A stretch of DNA of 64,000 nucleotides, from positions 39,760,079 to 39,824,078 of the forward strand of contig CM055313.2 in assembly GCA_029255685.2 (NCBI GenBank), in the 5' to 3' direction. Every line of letters starts with the position of its first letter. Position 1 is the first letter of the stretch. Below the pieces are notes generated by a model. The model made no database searches and was not told the origin of the DNA. It saw only the letters and a list, made by a program, of their open reading frames with translations. The position numbers and the translations under genes are program-made. This DNA comes from Silene conica. Lineage: Eukaryota > Streptophyta > Magnoliopsida > Caryophyllales > Caryophyllaceae. Of this stretch, positions 1 to 10,212 are shown piece by piece.

Positions 1-3000
1 GATATACAATAGTAAGAATAGAATGATCCCCAAGGATACTAGGTATGTGACAAAGTAAGAAAAAGCTTTTTACAGGCACCTCCTGGGATTTAAAGGCTGT
101 GTGTCTATTAAAGAAAGGCTAATGTTACCATTTATACTTTAGCCTCTTAGGCAATTTTTGCTTTTTAAATTAAATAAGTAGGGCACCCCCGTTCTTGTTA
201 ACCGAATGTATTACGATGTAGCGCTTTTCTCCGGAAAGACTGTAAACTTTACAAGTTTCTTAGAATAGAAAGCTGTATACAGATCTGCCAAACCTAATGC
301 TGCTTTTTCTCTTACCGGGACGAGGCTTTTTTAGATCTATCTCGTGCCTCTGCCCCCAACGCTCTTCTTTATGACATATATCTTAGTCTTTCGGCCAAAG
401 TTTCTTCTTAAGTATACTTATAGTAAGAAAAGAAGGCAAAAATGGGGTTGATTCTTTAGAAGTAGGTGCTGAAAAAACTCTATAAAGAAGTGAGTCGTCG
501 GTATTTTAAGTGCTTTCTTTCTTATCAGATAATGGAACGCCTAATGCTAGGACCTTCTTTCGAGCATCCGCTTTTAAAATTAAAAGGGGAGCTATATCCC
601 GACCTAGAAGGAATTTCTTCGTTTGGAAAAGGCTCCTCTCTACTAAGTAAGTCAATCTTGGGCAAAAGCAGCTTGCACGGAATGTTCCGATAGTAGAAAA
701 ATAGGAGAAGACTTGAATTAAGTCTTAAGTACTTTCGCGTATGCGCCTGGATATAAAACTCCAAGTCAAGTCTATGTAAAGGACAACAACATTAGAGGTA
801 ACTGTCTCACATGACAGAACTCAAATCAACTAAGGCGGACGGGCTCTAGCCCACTACTAGATAAGAAAAAGGACTACTCCCGCCTTAGATGCCGTTTAAG
901 TAAGCAAGGGGGCTGCCCTTACTTCTTTTGCCTAATTAAATCGAATTAAAAGCCTTCTTGTTTTTTGCATATAAAGAAAGGAGACTAGAGGATTCAAATC
1001 ATATATGTATATAAGTACGATAAGAGCCCTTCTTTATAGTATAGTAAGAAAAGTAGGGGCATAGGATCTTACTCGTCTATCTTTTAAACTCGACTCGCCA
1101 ACACATTGACTAGTTTGCCCAAACGCTACGCTCTTTTTAAGACAAGAGGGAGAGTCGGCTTGTTGCTTTGATTGCTAATAAGTACATATAGGAAGGGTTC
1201 GCCCGCCGTATGCGGAAAAAGAGACTAAAAGAGAGATCGTATGCTCCTCTTTGAACTAGGAACCGAAGTCCTCTGCTTTGGGAGAGAGAGCAAAGCGCTT
1301 CCTTTGGCAAGATACTAACTCATAAGCACGTATAGTTTAGCGCATTTCATATTATATATATATAAGCGTCTTAAGTGAGTGAGTTCATTCCCTTCTTATG
1401 TATATGCACGTTAAGTAGTTTTCTAATTAAGCTTTAGAATCCAGCTTTTCTTAGAATTAGCTTAGGTTAGCCTTGTCTGAAATAGTTCGCATCTCTTCCT
1501 CAAAATAGGGTAGGAGTTTCATAACAAAAAGAAAAATGCTCTAACAATAGTGTGGGGCGGGGATTGGTCCAGCATATTCAAATTATAGGGGAGTCGCAGA
1601 CAGGCAGACTAAGTTCAAAAATCTAAGGATGTTCTATAGAACGGCAGAAGAAGAAAGAATTCTTTTCTCGTATAATGGTAAGCTCAAGAACTGTAGCACC
1701 AACCCAACCAAACTAAAAGAATTTCTGTCGGAGAAAGAGAAGACTTCAACTGCACTGCATAAACTTAAGAAAGAAGTAAAGCGTTAAACATTAAATCGTA
1801 CAAGACCAAAGAATCTCAAGGTAACTGGCCGACAGCACAAGGACTGGTCTTCCCGCTCTATACCTATGAATATTAAAAAAGCTAAACGCAGCATTTTAGC
1901 AATTCAATATATTTTGGTTGAGTGCTGCTGATAAAGACTTTTAGAAAATAAATTATAAGTAAGTGGGCCCAAACAAAAGAACATTCTATATATATAGGAA
2001 TATAAGAGTTTGCTGAGGATCGGAAACTTGCTTTCTTAGACTTTGATTCGAGACCTTCCCTTTGTGAAAATGACCACCTTCTTTATATTAGCTTCAATTG
2101 ATTCTCTCTTCTTCTCATTCTAATGCTAACGAGTCTGCTTACGGGAGGGTGTGAGCTCTTGCACGATTGCTTGCTTTTTTAGATTTCTTCTTCTATGGAG
2201 CATATAAATATATATTTATGTGTATGCCCCTCTGACCTGACTCAATCCTGGGTCTAGCTTAGGTCGGCTGTTGACTTACTGTCTAAAAATGATGGTAAAA
2301 GTGGCTTCAAACCAACACCGGCATAGTGTGGATAAAGGCGAACCGAGCAAATATGGGGAACTTTCCTAGGGGCTTTCCAACGCAGCCTAAGTCAAGTAAA
2401 GTCAGAAAAAGATTCCTATCTCGCTGCTCTTTCAAAGACACCGCTGTCCATTCTATGCGTATGTCATCAACAAAGATTTAAAGTATAAGTATAATAAGGA
2501 TAAGGAGAAAACTAGCTTGAGCGAGTACGACTCCATCTGACGCATCCGCCGTCATAAGCTATAGTATATATAGGTTTAGTAAAAAAGAGGAGACGACTGA
2601 AAGAGCAGAGATTACAGTAAGAGGAGGGGCAGACTCGCTTATGCCCATCTCTGCACAGGGCTTTAAATTTGGTAGAAAGAGGGGCATAACTGTATATCAA
2701 TACAAATACATGTTAAACTAATTTCTTTCATGCTTTCATCAGGGGGAGGCGGATGAGACAACTAACCCAATCAAATACGTCTAAACAAAAACTAAGTAGT
2801 GTTTCTGCAAGAATCTTTCCGTCAATAGTAAAAGAAAGCTGAAAAAGCTCGCATAGACGAGCAGCAAGGCGAAAGTCTCAGAAAGACTCACATTTTATAT
2901 GCTAGGGAGGCACATAGAAGAAAAGACTAGATAGGTTCTCCTCTATAATGCTCCGTAGTTCATATCTTAGGTTCTCACCAAGAGAGAGAGGGAATCTTTA

Positions 3001-5242
3001 TTTGACTCGAGTAAATGTGAGAGGAAGGAGAAAGGTTCGAGTGAAGTGAGAAGGGTCGGGGGAGAGAGAACTTTTCCATCCAAAAATCCAAATATTGAAG
3101 GCAATTCGAGTGCTGTCCCAAAATCACAGGCGTAGAAGAAAAAGGTAACAAATTCTTGTCGTTTGCTTGTGGAAATAGGGTTCAGTCGCGAAACCTTGGG
3201 GTTTAGTCCTATTTTACATCTTTTCTCTCGCCTTCTTACTTTCTTTATGTCAAACCGTCCCTAGAATGTAAAGAAGAGGGCTAAATTAGATAAATTCTGT
3301 TATCTGGTTGAGATGGAAAAAGAATGGGCACTGTCCTAAACTTCTTTACTTTTTCTTTCTATGCTGCTCTCTGCTGCTCTCTTTCTTGGACACATGAATT
3401 TGCCTAATTTAGTCCCAAAGCTACGCTCCTAGACAAGTGCAATCTGAAGTTAAAGCAACTTTAAAAAAGCGAGCGAGGTTTAATTAAATAGCTGGACCAT
3501 AGGAACCGAAGAAGATTTATCTGTCGACCGAGAGGGAGATAACCTGCGGGGGAGAGCCAGCAGTATGATGGCGAGGGGCGGACGACTGACAAGGAGGTAT
3601 AGTAGAGATAAGCCCGGAGAGAGGGGAATTGACTGAGGTACGAGGGATATAGTTTATAAAGCGACTGGAGAGGATCGGGGAAGAAATGAAGAGAAATACT
3701 TACAAAGGATATAAATATATAAGAATGTTTTAGTTTGGTCCTGACTCAGTCAGTCTAGCTAGATCTGAGCACACGGCAGTTTCTTAGGTTTATATCGTAA
3801 TTCCTACTGTAGAGGAGTTTGTGTGTTCGTATGTAATTGTTGTCAAGGAAGAAATTCCCTTGATGGAGGTGCTGTTGGAAAAGTAGTGGATGAAGTAGGG
3901 GGTTGCAAAAGCTAAGGGAGCATTAGTTTCTGCTGATCTGGGGGCAATCCTGCCAAGCTAGGAAGAGGTAGGTATGCTTCGCTATGCCTCGCGAGGAGTC
4001 TTTTTCGAATCAAAGTCTTTGTTTTTTCGAAGATAAGAAAAGGGTAGACTGAGTTGTCTCAGGTAAGGTAGGATTCGACTGCTTAAGGTTTACATAGCTC
4101 GTCTGCCAAGGCGAGAGGTATTGAATTTCTTGCTTTCTTTTCTTTTTGCACGCTTGTTTTTCTCTTTCTTTATTGAATATTGAGAAGGGCCAATTGGATG
4201 TCGAAAGGAAGGGCTAGGCGCTCCTCAACGGGGCTAGGACTCTCCCAAGAGACTCCTGCTAGATGGTATGAGCTAGGTCGTGATCACAGCACGCACAACA
4301 CACAGAAAGAGGCGTCATATCCTCCACTTTCTTATTAAGTTTGGGAGCATCATCAGAGTTTTCTTCTAGTCACATCCGTTTCAATATTAAAGATTAGTCT
4401 TTCTTGTCGGACTATTTCCTTTTAGTCGAGTCCCTTCAAGCCTTTCCTTGTAAGTCTGCCTTCTCCCCGATCCTCTCCTCTACTTCGCCCCTCAGTCGAG
4501 CATATCTCCTTAGCAGGTCCAGCCTTTTTACCCGTCCTCACACTGAAGCCGAGCCTATATAATCCTCTTTGCAGTCGCATTTCGTTTGCTTGTGCGAGCG
4601 AGGTCCAGCCCCTATACCTATTGTGCGTGCTAACTATGGAAAAAGACCTCTCTTCCTCAGTATCCTCCTTTCTTTAACTACCTTAGGGCTATCTCCTTAG
4701 CAGTCTAAGCCTATCTCCTCATCTTCATCACCTCCATGCGCCCTTTTTATCCTCTACTAACTAGTAGGACCTTCGAGCAAGCATGTTGGGTTCGCTTTCC
4801 ACGTCTTAAGCAGCTAAATAACTAAAGAACGAAATGAGCAGATCCGTCTTCATGCTTATATAAGTATATGATATTGAAGAATATGATAGACCCATACGAA
4901 AAGAAGAAAGCAAAAGGAGCCTTTTCTCTATCTACCCTATTTGAAAGCTTTGGAAGAATCTACATTAAGAATACCTCATAATGGTTCAATAAGCACCCCT
5001 TTTCTTTGGATTCACACCCCGTTCTCAAAACAAGCAGCATATGTCTACCTTAATGAATTATGTCAGTTTAATGCGCTCCTGAAGTCATACAGCTGAAACA
5101 TGAGGGCTTCCTTGGCTGTCTTAAAATAAGATATTAGATTCCAAACTCTCTAAGAATTTATCTTCCAACTAATCCTCAAAGGCTTGGTTGTAAGGTAGCC
5201 AGCCTCCCATGCATTATGCTTTTTATGAGTCGATCAGGAAAC
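1..5242. other. Mitochondrial-type intergenic DNA, no gene recognised
   Basis: More than 5 kb without a reading frame I can connect to a known protein. The longest frames are about 60-80 codons and look random. Short runs of tatata and repeated aagaaag/cttctt words are frequent, as in plant mitochondrial spacers. I found no rRNA core, no convincing tRNA T-arm and no recognisable exon of a respiratory-chain gene here. Confidence 0.6.
4500..4720 (+). repeat. Degenerate 'ctccttagcag' repeat cluster, copy 1
   Basis: Several imperfect copies of a pyrimidine-rich word of the form tatctccttagcagtc(g)agcct occur here, near 4503 and 4689. The same word recurs at 8500-8780 in the same block. The copies are dispersed rather than in strict tandem. 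Their function is unknown. They may be a mitochondrial dispersed short repeat family. Confidence 0.45.
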
Positions 5243-5732
5243 TAGGGAACCTATTAGCAAGACGGATGTGGATCGAAGGTCCGTACATTGCAGTCCACCC
5301 CCACCTTGAGAAGGTTTTATGGTATTGGGCTGGGGCTAGGAAATACGACCGGATCGTTCAACAAGAGTAAAACTCTAGGCTCGAGTACCTCAAGGGAAGA
5401 GTGAAGATGAACTACCCTCAACGTTGGCCCGAACTCTTTCCCCGCAATACATTTGAAGTTTCTTCTAGGCCTCTCAAGGCACAGGTACCCCCAGCAGGCC
5501 CTAATGCACATTGCTGGAGGAGATCCTTTTGGAAGTTCCGGGGGTATGAAACCTCTACTTTTAAAGTTTCTACTTTTAGTCACTAAGGAAACTCTGGCCA
5601 CGTGTGAGGAGTTGCTGCCTTTTGCGAACAGGTCGTCGGCTTTAGTGGCCATCGATTATATCTACATCGTCTCACTCAGTATAGATGTCTTCTTGCCATC
5701 CCACGGCGATAACATGGCCCGAGCAATGAAGG
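5243..5732 (+). pseudogene. O-fucosyltransferase family fragment (nuclear-type gene), broken
   Basis: Translation from about 5266 gives a segment beginning MWIEGPYIAVH, matching the GPYIALHLRxEKD region of plant O-fucosyltransferase (DUF246-type) proteins. It continues past an in-frame stop near 5371 and, after a frame change near 5510, gives HIAGGDPFGSSGG and then AIDYIYIVSLSIDVFLPSHG. That last stretch corresponds to the family motif ALDYIVxxxSDVFxPSHGGNM, here with two extra residues after DYI. Such proteins are normally nuclear-encoded Golgi enzymes of about 500-600 residues, so only part of the C-terminal half remains. At least one stop, one frameshift and the small insertion show it is dead. 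Its position inside mitochondrial-type DNA implies a nuclear fragment captured by the mitochondrion or by the insert later. The motif match is from memory of the family, not a search. Confidence 0.7.
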
Positions 5733-6018
5733 TCTACTCTTTTTCAATTAGCCTCTTTAAACACGACTTTTGTTATTTACTTTAAGCAGAATTTGGAGCA
5801 GCCGTGAGAAAGTTGCATGACAAGTCTAAAAGGCAGCAGCGGCAGCCTAGGACCGGTAAAAGGGACCGAGATGTTCTCGCTTCTCCAGTCCCAGAATGCA
5901 TGTGTCAACGAGGCTCGGGGGTTTCTTTTTAGGAGAGAGAATTACTATCTTCTTATATGTGTATATCAGACGAATTTTCTCTATTACCATATACGTATAA
6001 AAGAATTTCTCTTTCTTT
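5733..6018. other. Spacer between O-fucosyltransferase remnant and SSU fragment
   Basis: No gene recognised. It contains gcagcggcag and T-rich stretches leading into the SSU rRNA 5' signature at 6019. Confidence 0.4.
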
Positions 6019-6256
6019 ATGAGTTTGATCCTGGCTCAGAAGTAAGGCTAGTATAGATGCTTAACACATGCAAGTTGAATGCAAAGACTAAAGACAAGAA
6101 AATAGAATTAAGAGATCGACGACTCGGGCTTGATCATACAGGAAAAGGTCGGGTCAAATCCTTGTAAGGTAAGTAGCGAACGGGTGCGTAAAGCGTAGTG
6201 ATTTTCCAAATTCTTCTTAGTAGGAGCGCGATAAACCAGAACAGCTAAAAACGCTG
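6019..6256 (+). rRNA. rrn18: Divergent small-subunit (18S/16S-type) rRNA 5' fragment
   Basis: The segment opens with atgagtttgatcctggctca, the near-universal 5' signature of bacterial-type SSU rRNA. It then keeps the landmark atgcttaacacatgcaagt and, further on, a match to the gcggacgggtgagtaa region (gcgaacgggtgcgtaa at about 6177) and a weaker match to the ggataac region. Between the landmarks it differs strongly from the normally very conserved angiosperm rrn18. Only about 240 nt, part of the 5' domain, is present. It is a fragment, not a working gene, and ends directly at the tRNA-like element on the opposite strand. Confidence 0.7.
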
Positions 6257-6325
6257 TGTCACGGGCAGGAGTTGAACCTGCCTCTCTAGATAAGACTCAT
6301 ATCTAGCCGAACTGCCGATCATGAC
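6257..6325 (-). tRNA. tRNA-like element, identity unclear, probably degenerate
   Basis: Read on the minus strand it has a good T-arm (stem gcagg/cctgc around loop ttcaact). The acceptor stem pairs gtcatga with ccgtgac, giving five Watson-Crick pairs, one G-U and one mismatch. A strong anticodon-like hairpin (tagata/tatcta around tgagtct) is present. The D-arm region is only about 11 nt long and the 7-nt loop lacks U33, so no anticodon can be assigned. It could be a tRNA remnant or an unusual mitochondrial tRNA of a fast-evolving genome. It lies about 70 nt downstream of the 57-residue ORF on the same strand. Confidence 0.4.
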
Positions 6326-6393
6326 TTTGTTTAGCCCGGTTCCTCTTTTACAAGTACGTCCGGGGCCTTTTTTCACAAGGCGTTCTTTCGCGG

Positions 6394-6567
6394 TTAACTC
6401 CCACCGCCGTAGAACCATCCCACGACTGCTTGTAAGACGGCCAAGCCTATTAAAGCAACTCCTACTAGATTGCATACTCGCTCATAAAAAGATAGTTCTA
6501 CCTTTATGTGAGGCAGACCAAGAGTTTTATAATCAATTAGCCACCTAATATAGTCGTCGTATGTCAT
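6394..6567 (-). CDS. Small membrane-protein ORF of unknown function (57 aa)
   Basis: Minus-strand ORF from ATG at 6567 to TAA at 6394. The first half is polar (MTYDDYIRWLIDYK). Residues about 33-52 form one strongly hydrophobic segment (NLVGVALIGLAVLQAVVGW), followed by a short FYGGGS end. I do not recognise it. The same frame stays open upstream of this ATG towards the stop of the atp8-cox2 chimera at 6709. The two could therefore sit on one transcript, with an edited or non-AUG start. Small membrane proteins next to chimeric mitochondrial ORFs are common in sterility loci, but this is only a positional argument. It may equally be a chance frame. Confidence 0.35.
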   Translation of the reverse strand: MTYDDYIRWLIDYKTLGLPHIKVELSFYERVCNLVGVALIGLAVLQAVVGWFYGGGS

Positions 6568-6708
6568 CTGTGAAAAGTGCTCGGGTGTTAGTTCTATACC
6601 TTTCTTATATAAGGCAACATACCAAAAGAAAAGGAAGCAAACTACTTTTATAAGAAATCTGCTGTAAATTATCCAAAGGGAACACTTTAATACCTTAAAA
6701 AGAAAAAT

Positions 6709-7815
6709 TTAAAGAACCCGCGTCCCCTTTTTAAGAAGGATTAGTGTTTTACGAAAGCAAGCTTTTAGAGGGGCCTTGTATTTATAAATATGATCCTTTT
6801 CAAGGCTTGCTTCCTTTGCAGTAGTAGGTGAGGTAAGGAGTTTTATTTTACTTCGGGCATTCTTTGAAAAATTCTCAAGGCTTTCTTTAGAAAGCTCACC
6901 CGAACAAATAATGATTTTGTATTTTCGGTCGGACAGGAAAGTTGTCCAACCCCCGATACCTTTCTTACTACCTACCCGGAGGCGGTCCTTTTCGATACCA
7001 TTCAATATGGATTTGACTATTTTATCATAATCCCGCTCTCTGGATGGTGTCCAAATCCCTATCCTATAGTTAAAAGAGGCTCTACTAGCGTACTCCGAAA
7101 GGATCAACGATCTTGCGTTCGGAAACCCTTCCGAAAGTCTTGAGAGAATGTCTGACACTTCGAACCTTTCGGGATGAGACTTCACCTCTATAAAAATGAG
7201 GCGTCCACGGTCTGCGCTCTTTGAAAAGAGGGCGCTTTCTGAAGCTATGGTTAAAGAAGAAAAAAATGAACTGTTATAGTCAGAATACTCGTAAGTCCAG
7301 TACCATTGATGGCCTATCGCTTTCAGAGTTAGCGAAGGATCCACTACTACCTCGCCCAATGAGTATAAGAGAGCAAATGATAATATAGCAATGAACATTA
7401 GAATTATACTTGGTACGATAGTCCAAATAATCTCTATGGCAGTCCCGTGAACGATCCTTTGAGGTATTTGATTCTTTTTAGAGCGAAAATGCCACATAGC
7501 TCGCACCAAGATCCATAAAACAAAGACTAAGATAATAATAAGGAAGAACATGATGTCATGATGTAAGTCTATTATTCCTTGCATCATAGTTGTAGTGGCG
7601 TCTTGAAATGATAATTGTAAAGGTTCGGCTGCATCAGAAAGAGCAGTAGTAAATAACCAACCTAACATTTTTATAAAGTAAGGATTTTTCTTGTCTTGTC
7701 TTCTTACTACTCCCTCTACCCGAAAACCAAAGAAAAATACACATGACCAGAAGAATTGGGCGAAATATGTCAATAAGAATTGAGTGAAATATGTGAATTG
7801 ATCCAGTTGGGGCAT
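6709..7815 (-). CDS. Chimeric mitochondrial ORF: atp8 start + cox2 N-terminal half + unknown tail
   Basis: A 368-codon minus-strand ORF. Residues 1-31 match the start of plant ATP8 ([13 protein letters not shown], then [10 protein letters not shown]), with TYFTQF duplicated as TYFAQF. Residues about 50-183 match COX2: AAEPLQL, the [15 protein letters not shown] first membrane helix, PQRIVHG, the second helix ([16 protein letters not shown]) and the aromatic motif [15 protein letters not shown]. Homology stops there, so the whole CuA copper-binding domain is missing and it cannot be a working cytochrome oxidase subunit. Residues 184-368 are a charged, soluble-looking tail that I do not recognise. 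In-frame fusion of atp8/cox2/atp9 pieces to an unknown ORF is the hallmark of cytoplasmic-male-sterility genes (petunia pcf is atp9-cox2-urfS; sunflower orf522 begins with atp8). If the block is nuclear it may be silent. The start was chosen because atp8 homology begins at this ATG. Confidence 0.85.
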   Translation of the reverse strand: MPQLDQFTYFTQFLLTYFAQFFWSCVFFFGFRVEGVVRRQDKKNPYFIKMLGWLFTTALSDAAEPLQLSFQDATTTMMQGIIDLHHDIMFFLIIILVFVLWILVRAMWHFRSKKNQIPQRIVHGTAIEIIWTIVPSIILMFIAILSFALLYSLGEVVVDPSLTLKAIGHQWYWTYEYSDYNSSFFSSLTIASESALFSKSADRGRLIFIEVKSHPERFEVSDILSRLSEGFPNARSLILSEYASRASFNYRIGIWTPSRERDYDKIVKSILNGIEKDRLRVGSKKGIGGWTTFLSDRKYKIIICSGELSKESLENFSKNARSKIKLLTSPTTAKEASLEKDHIYKYKAPLKACFRKTLILLKKGTRVL

Positions 7816-8029
7816 ATCAAAATTTGCTTTTCTTTATAGACCCTCGCTCGAGGCAAGTCAGTCGACTTTTAGTAATTGTTAAAATTGGCATACCAAAAAA
7901 GAAAGGCGCACTTGAAAGAGCAAACCCGCAAAGAAAAGACTTTGCATAACGAGAAAAGCGAGGCACGAAGTCAAAGAGAAAGAGCCCCTTTCTTTGCTCC
8001 AGCGCATAGATTCTAAAAGAGTCAATCAA

Positions 8030-10088
8030 GATGAATACACCCGTTATACTTTAGGTGTAGGAAGGTAGGACTTTTCCAACTTTACTTGACTTTACTGAAA
8101 GCGTCGAGCATCACATCAGGCATAAATCTTCCTTGGGGGCGGCAGAGGGCTTAGAAGAGGGGAAGGTCTTGATAAGAAGGTGCGAAATTCCTCCTTAATG
8201 AATGAGATGAAAAGTTGTCCTTTCTTTACTGCTAAGTGGAAAAGTGAATCTCTTTTTTGTTTTACTCGGCGAAGCTCTTCTTTTTCTGCCTATACTATAT
8301 AACGGAGTCGGTCTATAATAGCGGCAATAGGTGGACAGGACAACTCCAGCTTCAGAGAGAACTTCCGCTCAAGAAAGAGCTGATCGTTCGATAAGATATC
8401 CAGACCACTTAAAAGGTGAGCCTACTTATCCTCCACATCGTGCCTCAGCGGAGCCTCCTTCTTTCCTCGCCTTCATGACTTCAGGCTTTCCCCCGCAGGT
8501 TATCTCCTTAGCAGTCGACGGCTACGCTCCTTCGGGTCCTCTCCTTAGCAGTCGAGCCTTCTAACAACACTCTTCGTCCCTCTCGCCTTGCTCGAGTTCT
8601 TTCATCACCACAAGGGTTTATCTCCTTGACAGTCGACCCCACTCTGTGTCCTCTCCTCTCCCGTCGGTCGAGCCTTTAAATCCTCGCCCGCATACTTTGG
8701 ACGAGCCTTTCTTCTCCACTTCGTACCTCAGCCCCCGTCTCCTCTCGCTTTGCTCGAGCCTATCTCCTTCGAACAAAGGTGCCTCCTTTTACTCCAGTTC
8801 TGTATTTCGTTATTGATGTGAATAGCCGTCGCTTCTATTCTACCTTATATAAAGTTAGAAGATTCAACTTTTTTCGAATTAATTAAATAATACGTCCCGC
8901 TCTTTTCTTTTCCTCAGCCCGCCTGTCGTCAGGACGCCCTTTTCTAACTTCAAGGGGTTTCGGCAAGAGCAAAAAGGCGCTTGAATCTTGGAACTTTACC
9001 AACGCGAGACGAGTTCTTAGAATAAAGAATAGTAAGAAAGGCTTTATATACATTAGAAATGTCCGCTGCTATTCTTGCATCCGATGTTTCCGTTAACGAC
9101 ACCCAGCCTTCTGTAAAAATTTTGTGTAAACCCTTTCTGATGAAGGCCTTATATATATACTACTACGTGTATGCCCCACCACTTCGCATAAGACGTCTAC
9201 CTTCCCTTTGTATCAGTTGTACCCAAGGAAACCAGAAATGATGCTCCAGTTTGTTTCGTGCGTATCGATCCCGTGCTAAGTATGCGTGTGTACCGACCGC
9301 TGCTACTTTCTCTATATCACTTTGTTTTATGAGAAGAAGGAAGCCGCCTCCCTCCTCTTACTATCTTCGTTCTATAAGTCATAATTCTCCCGGCTCGGAA
9401 GAGATAACCTTGGGGCGAGCCTATGGTCCTGGCAGAGTTTACTTTACTAAGCAAAGAAAAAAAGAAATAAGAGAAGGCGCGGGTTCGTTTAGCTAGAAAA
9501 GTGTAGTAAAAGACAGAGTTGTTTAGTCAAGCTTTTTAGAACAAGAGAAAGATTGATGAGAAAGCTCCTATTGTATCGCCTTCCTCTCTTTTATGGGAAC
9601 CTTTTCCACGAGGTCCCGTGAATCTGAAGATGAGAGTCTCGCTCTTATCTAAGGGGAAAGTTCTAATGCAATAGTTGTAATAGAAAGGCAAGAGGATAGG
9701 GGGAGTGTGGACGAGGTTATAAGAACCTTTGCAGAATTTAGCCCAAGAGGTAGCTCTTAATAAGTCTTGTGTTCACTCTTCCTTGTATGCATTCTCATTC
9801 ACCCTTGTAATCGCCTAATCCGTTGATTAGCAAAGGTGGACGACATATCCCCTGGAAGTTTAATCATTTACATATATATAATAGAGAATAAGAGATAGAA
9901 AGACGCCTAAACAAGTCCTGCTTTAACCCCAGTAAGTAAGAAAGGCCTCGTGTAATAGTACGCAGGAAAGGACTTTGCCACAACCACTCGCAATGCTGGG
10001 CTGCTGCTAAGGAGTGGGACAAGACAAGAAGACGAGATACTTAGAGAAGACTTTTGCCGTCAGTCTGAAGAGCGTAAACAATAGGTAT
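8030..10088. other. Mitochondrial-type intergenic DNA, no gene recognised
   Basis: About 2 kb without a recognisable gene. Frames of 60-81 codons at 8331-8564, 9059-9241 and 9251-9496 lack family resemblance and have ordinary random composition. The left part holds a second cluster of the ctccttagcag repeat. The right end at about 10088 abuts the gypsy LTR. Confidence 0.5.
8490..8780 (+). repeat. Degenerate 'ctccttagcag' repeat cluster, copy 2
   Basis: Copies include ttatctccttagcagtcgac near 8500, cctctccttagcagtcgagc near 8538 and tatctccttgacagtcgacc near 8620. Weaker ctcctctc...cgagcct forms follow to about 8770. This is the same short family as at 4500-4720, giving two clusters about 4 kb apart. 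Confidence 0.45.
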
Positions 10089-10090
10089 TC

Positions 10091-10212
10091 TCTAGTATAT
10101 GGATATGGGCCTGTTTCAGGATTAGGTTTAGGGTTTTGGTGAGTGTTTTATAAGGCTGCACACAAGGTTTGTGAAAAAGTCTAGTATATGGATATGGGCC
10201 TGTTTCAGGATT
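10091..10212. repeat. 33-bp direct repeat at the mitochondrial/nuclear junction
   Basis: The same 33 bases, beginning tctagtatatggatatgggc, occur at 10091-10123 and 10180-10212, separated by 56 bp. The pair lies at the left edge of a gypsy LTR, just inside the junction with mitochondrial-type DNA. It is probably part of the LTR itself, since the minus-strand TATA-like word tataaaac lies between the copies. Confidence 0.75.

Larger units (their letters stand above)
1..10088. other. Mitochondrial-type DNA block (NUMT or organelle/nuclear junction)
   Basis: This block differs in texture from the rest of the window. It is less AT-rich, full of short tracts such as aagaaag and ctttctt, and lacks LTR elements. 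It carries a cox2/atp8-derived ORF, an SSU rRNA 5' fragment and a tRNA-like element, all organelle markers. At about 10088 it gives way to an AT-rich gypsy LTR. The simplest reading is a nuclear insertion of mitochondrial DNA. An assembly join between organelle and nuclear contigs, or a mitochondrial genome that has taken up nuclear repeats, cannot be excluded from sequence alone. Confidence 0.7.

Noticed and set aside
1200..1260. gccgtatgcgg near 1210, recalling group II intron domain V
   Set aside because: The short match lacks the paired strand and tetraloop needed for a domain V hairpin, and no flanking exon is recognisable.
7817..8029. 70-codon minus-strand frame ending one base before the chimera's ATG
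   Set aside because: Tempting as an upstream operon partner, but I see no family match. The stretch is more likely the mitochondrial 5' leader of the atp8 part. Not listed as a gene.
10120..10140. ggtttagggttttgg near 10124, telomere-like
   Set aside because: A single imperfect copy of TTTAGGG is common in plant promoters and LTRs; there is no array.
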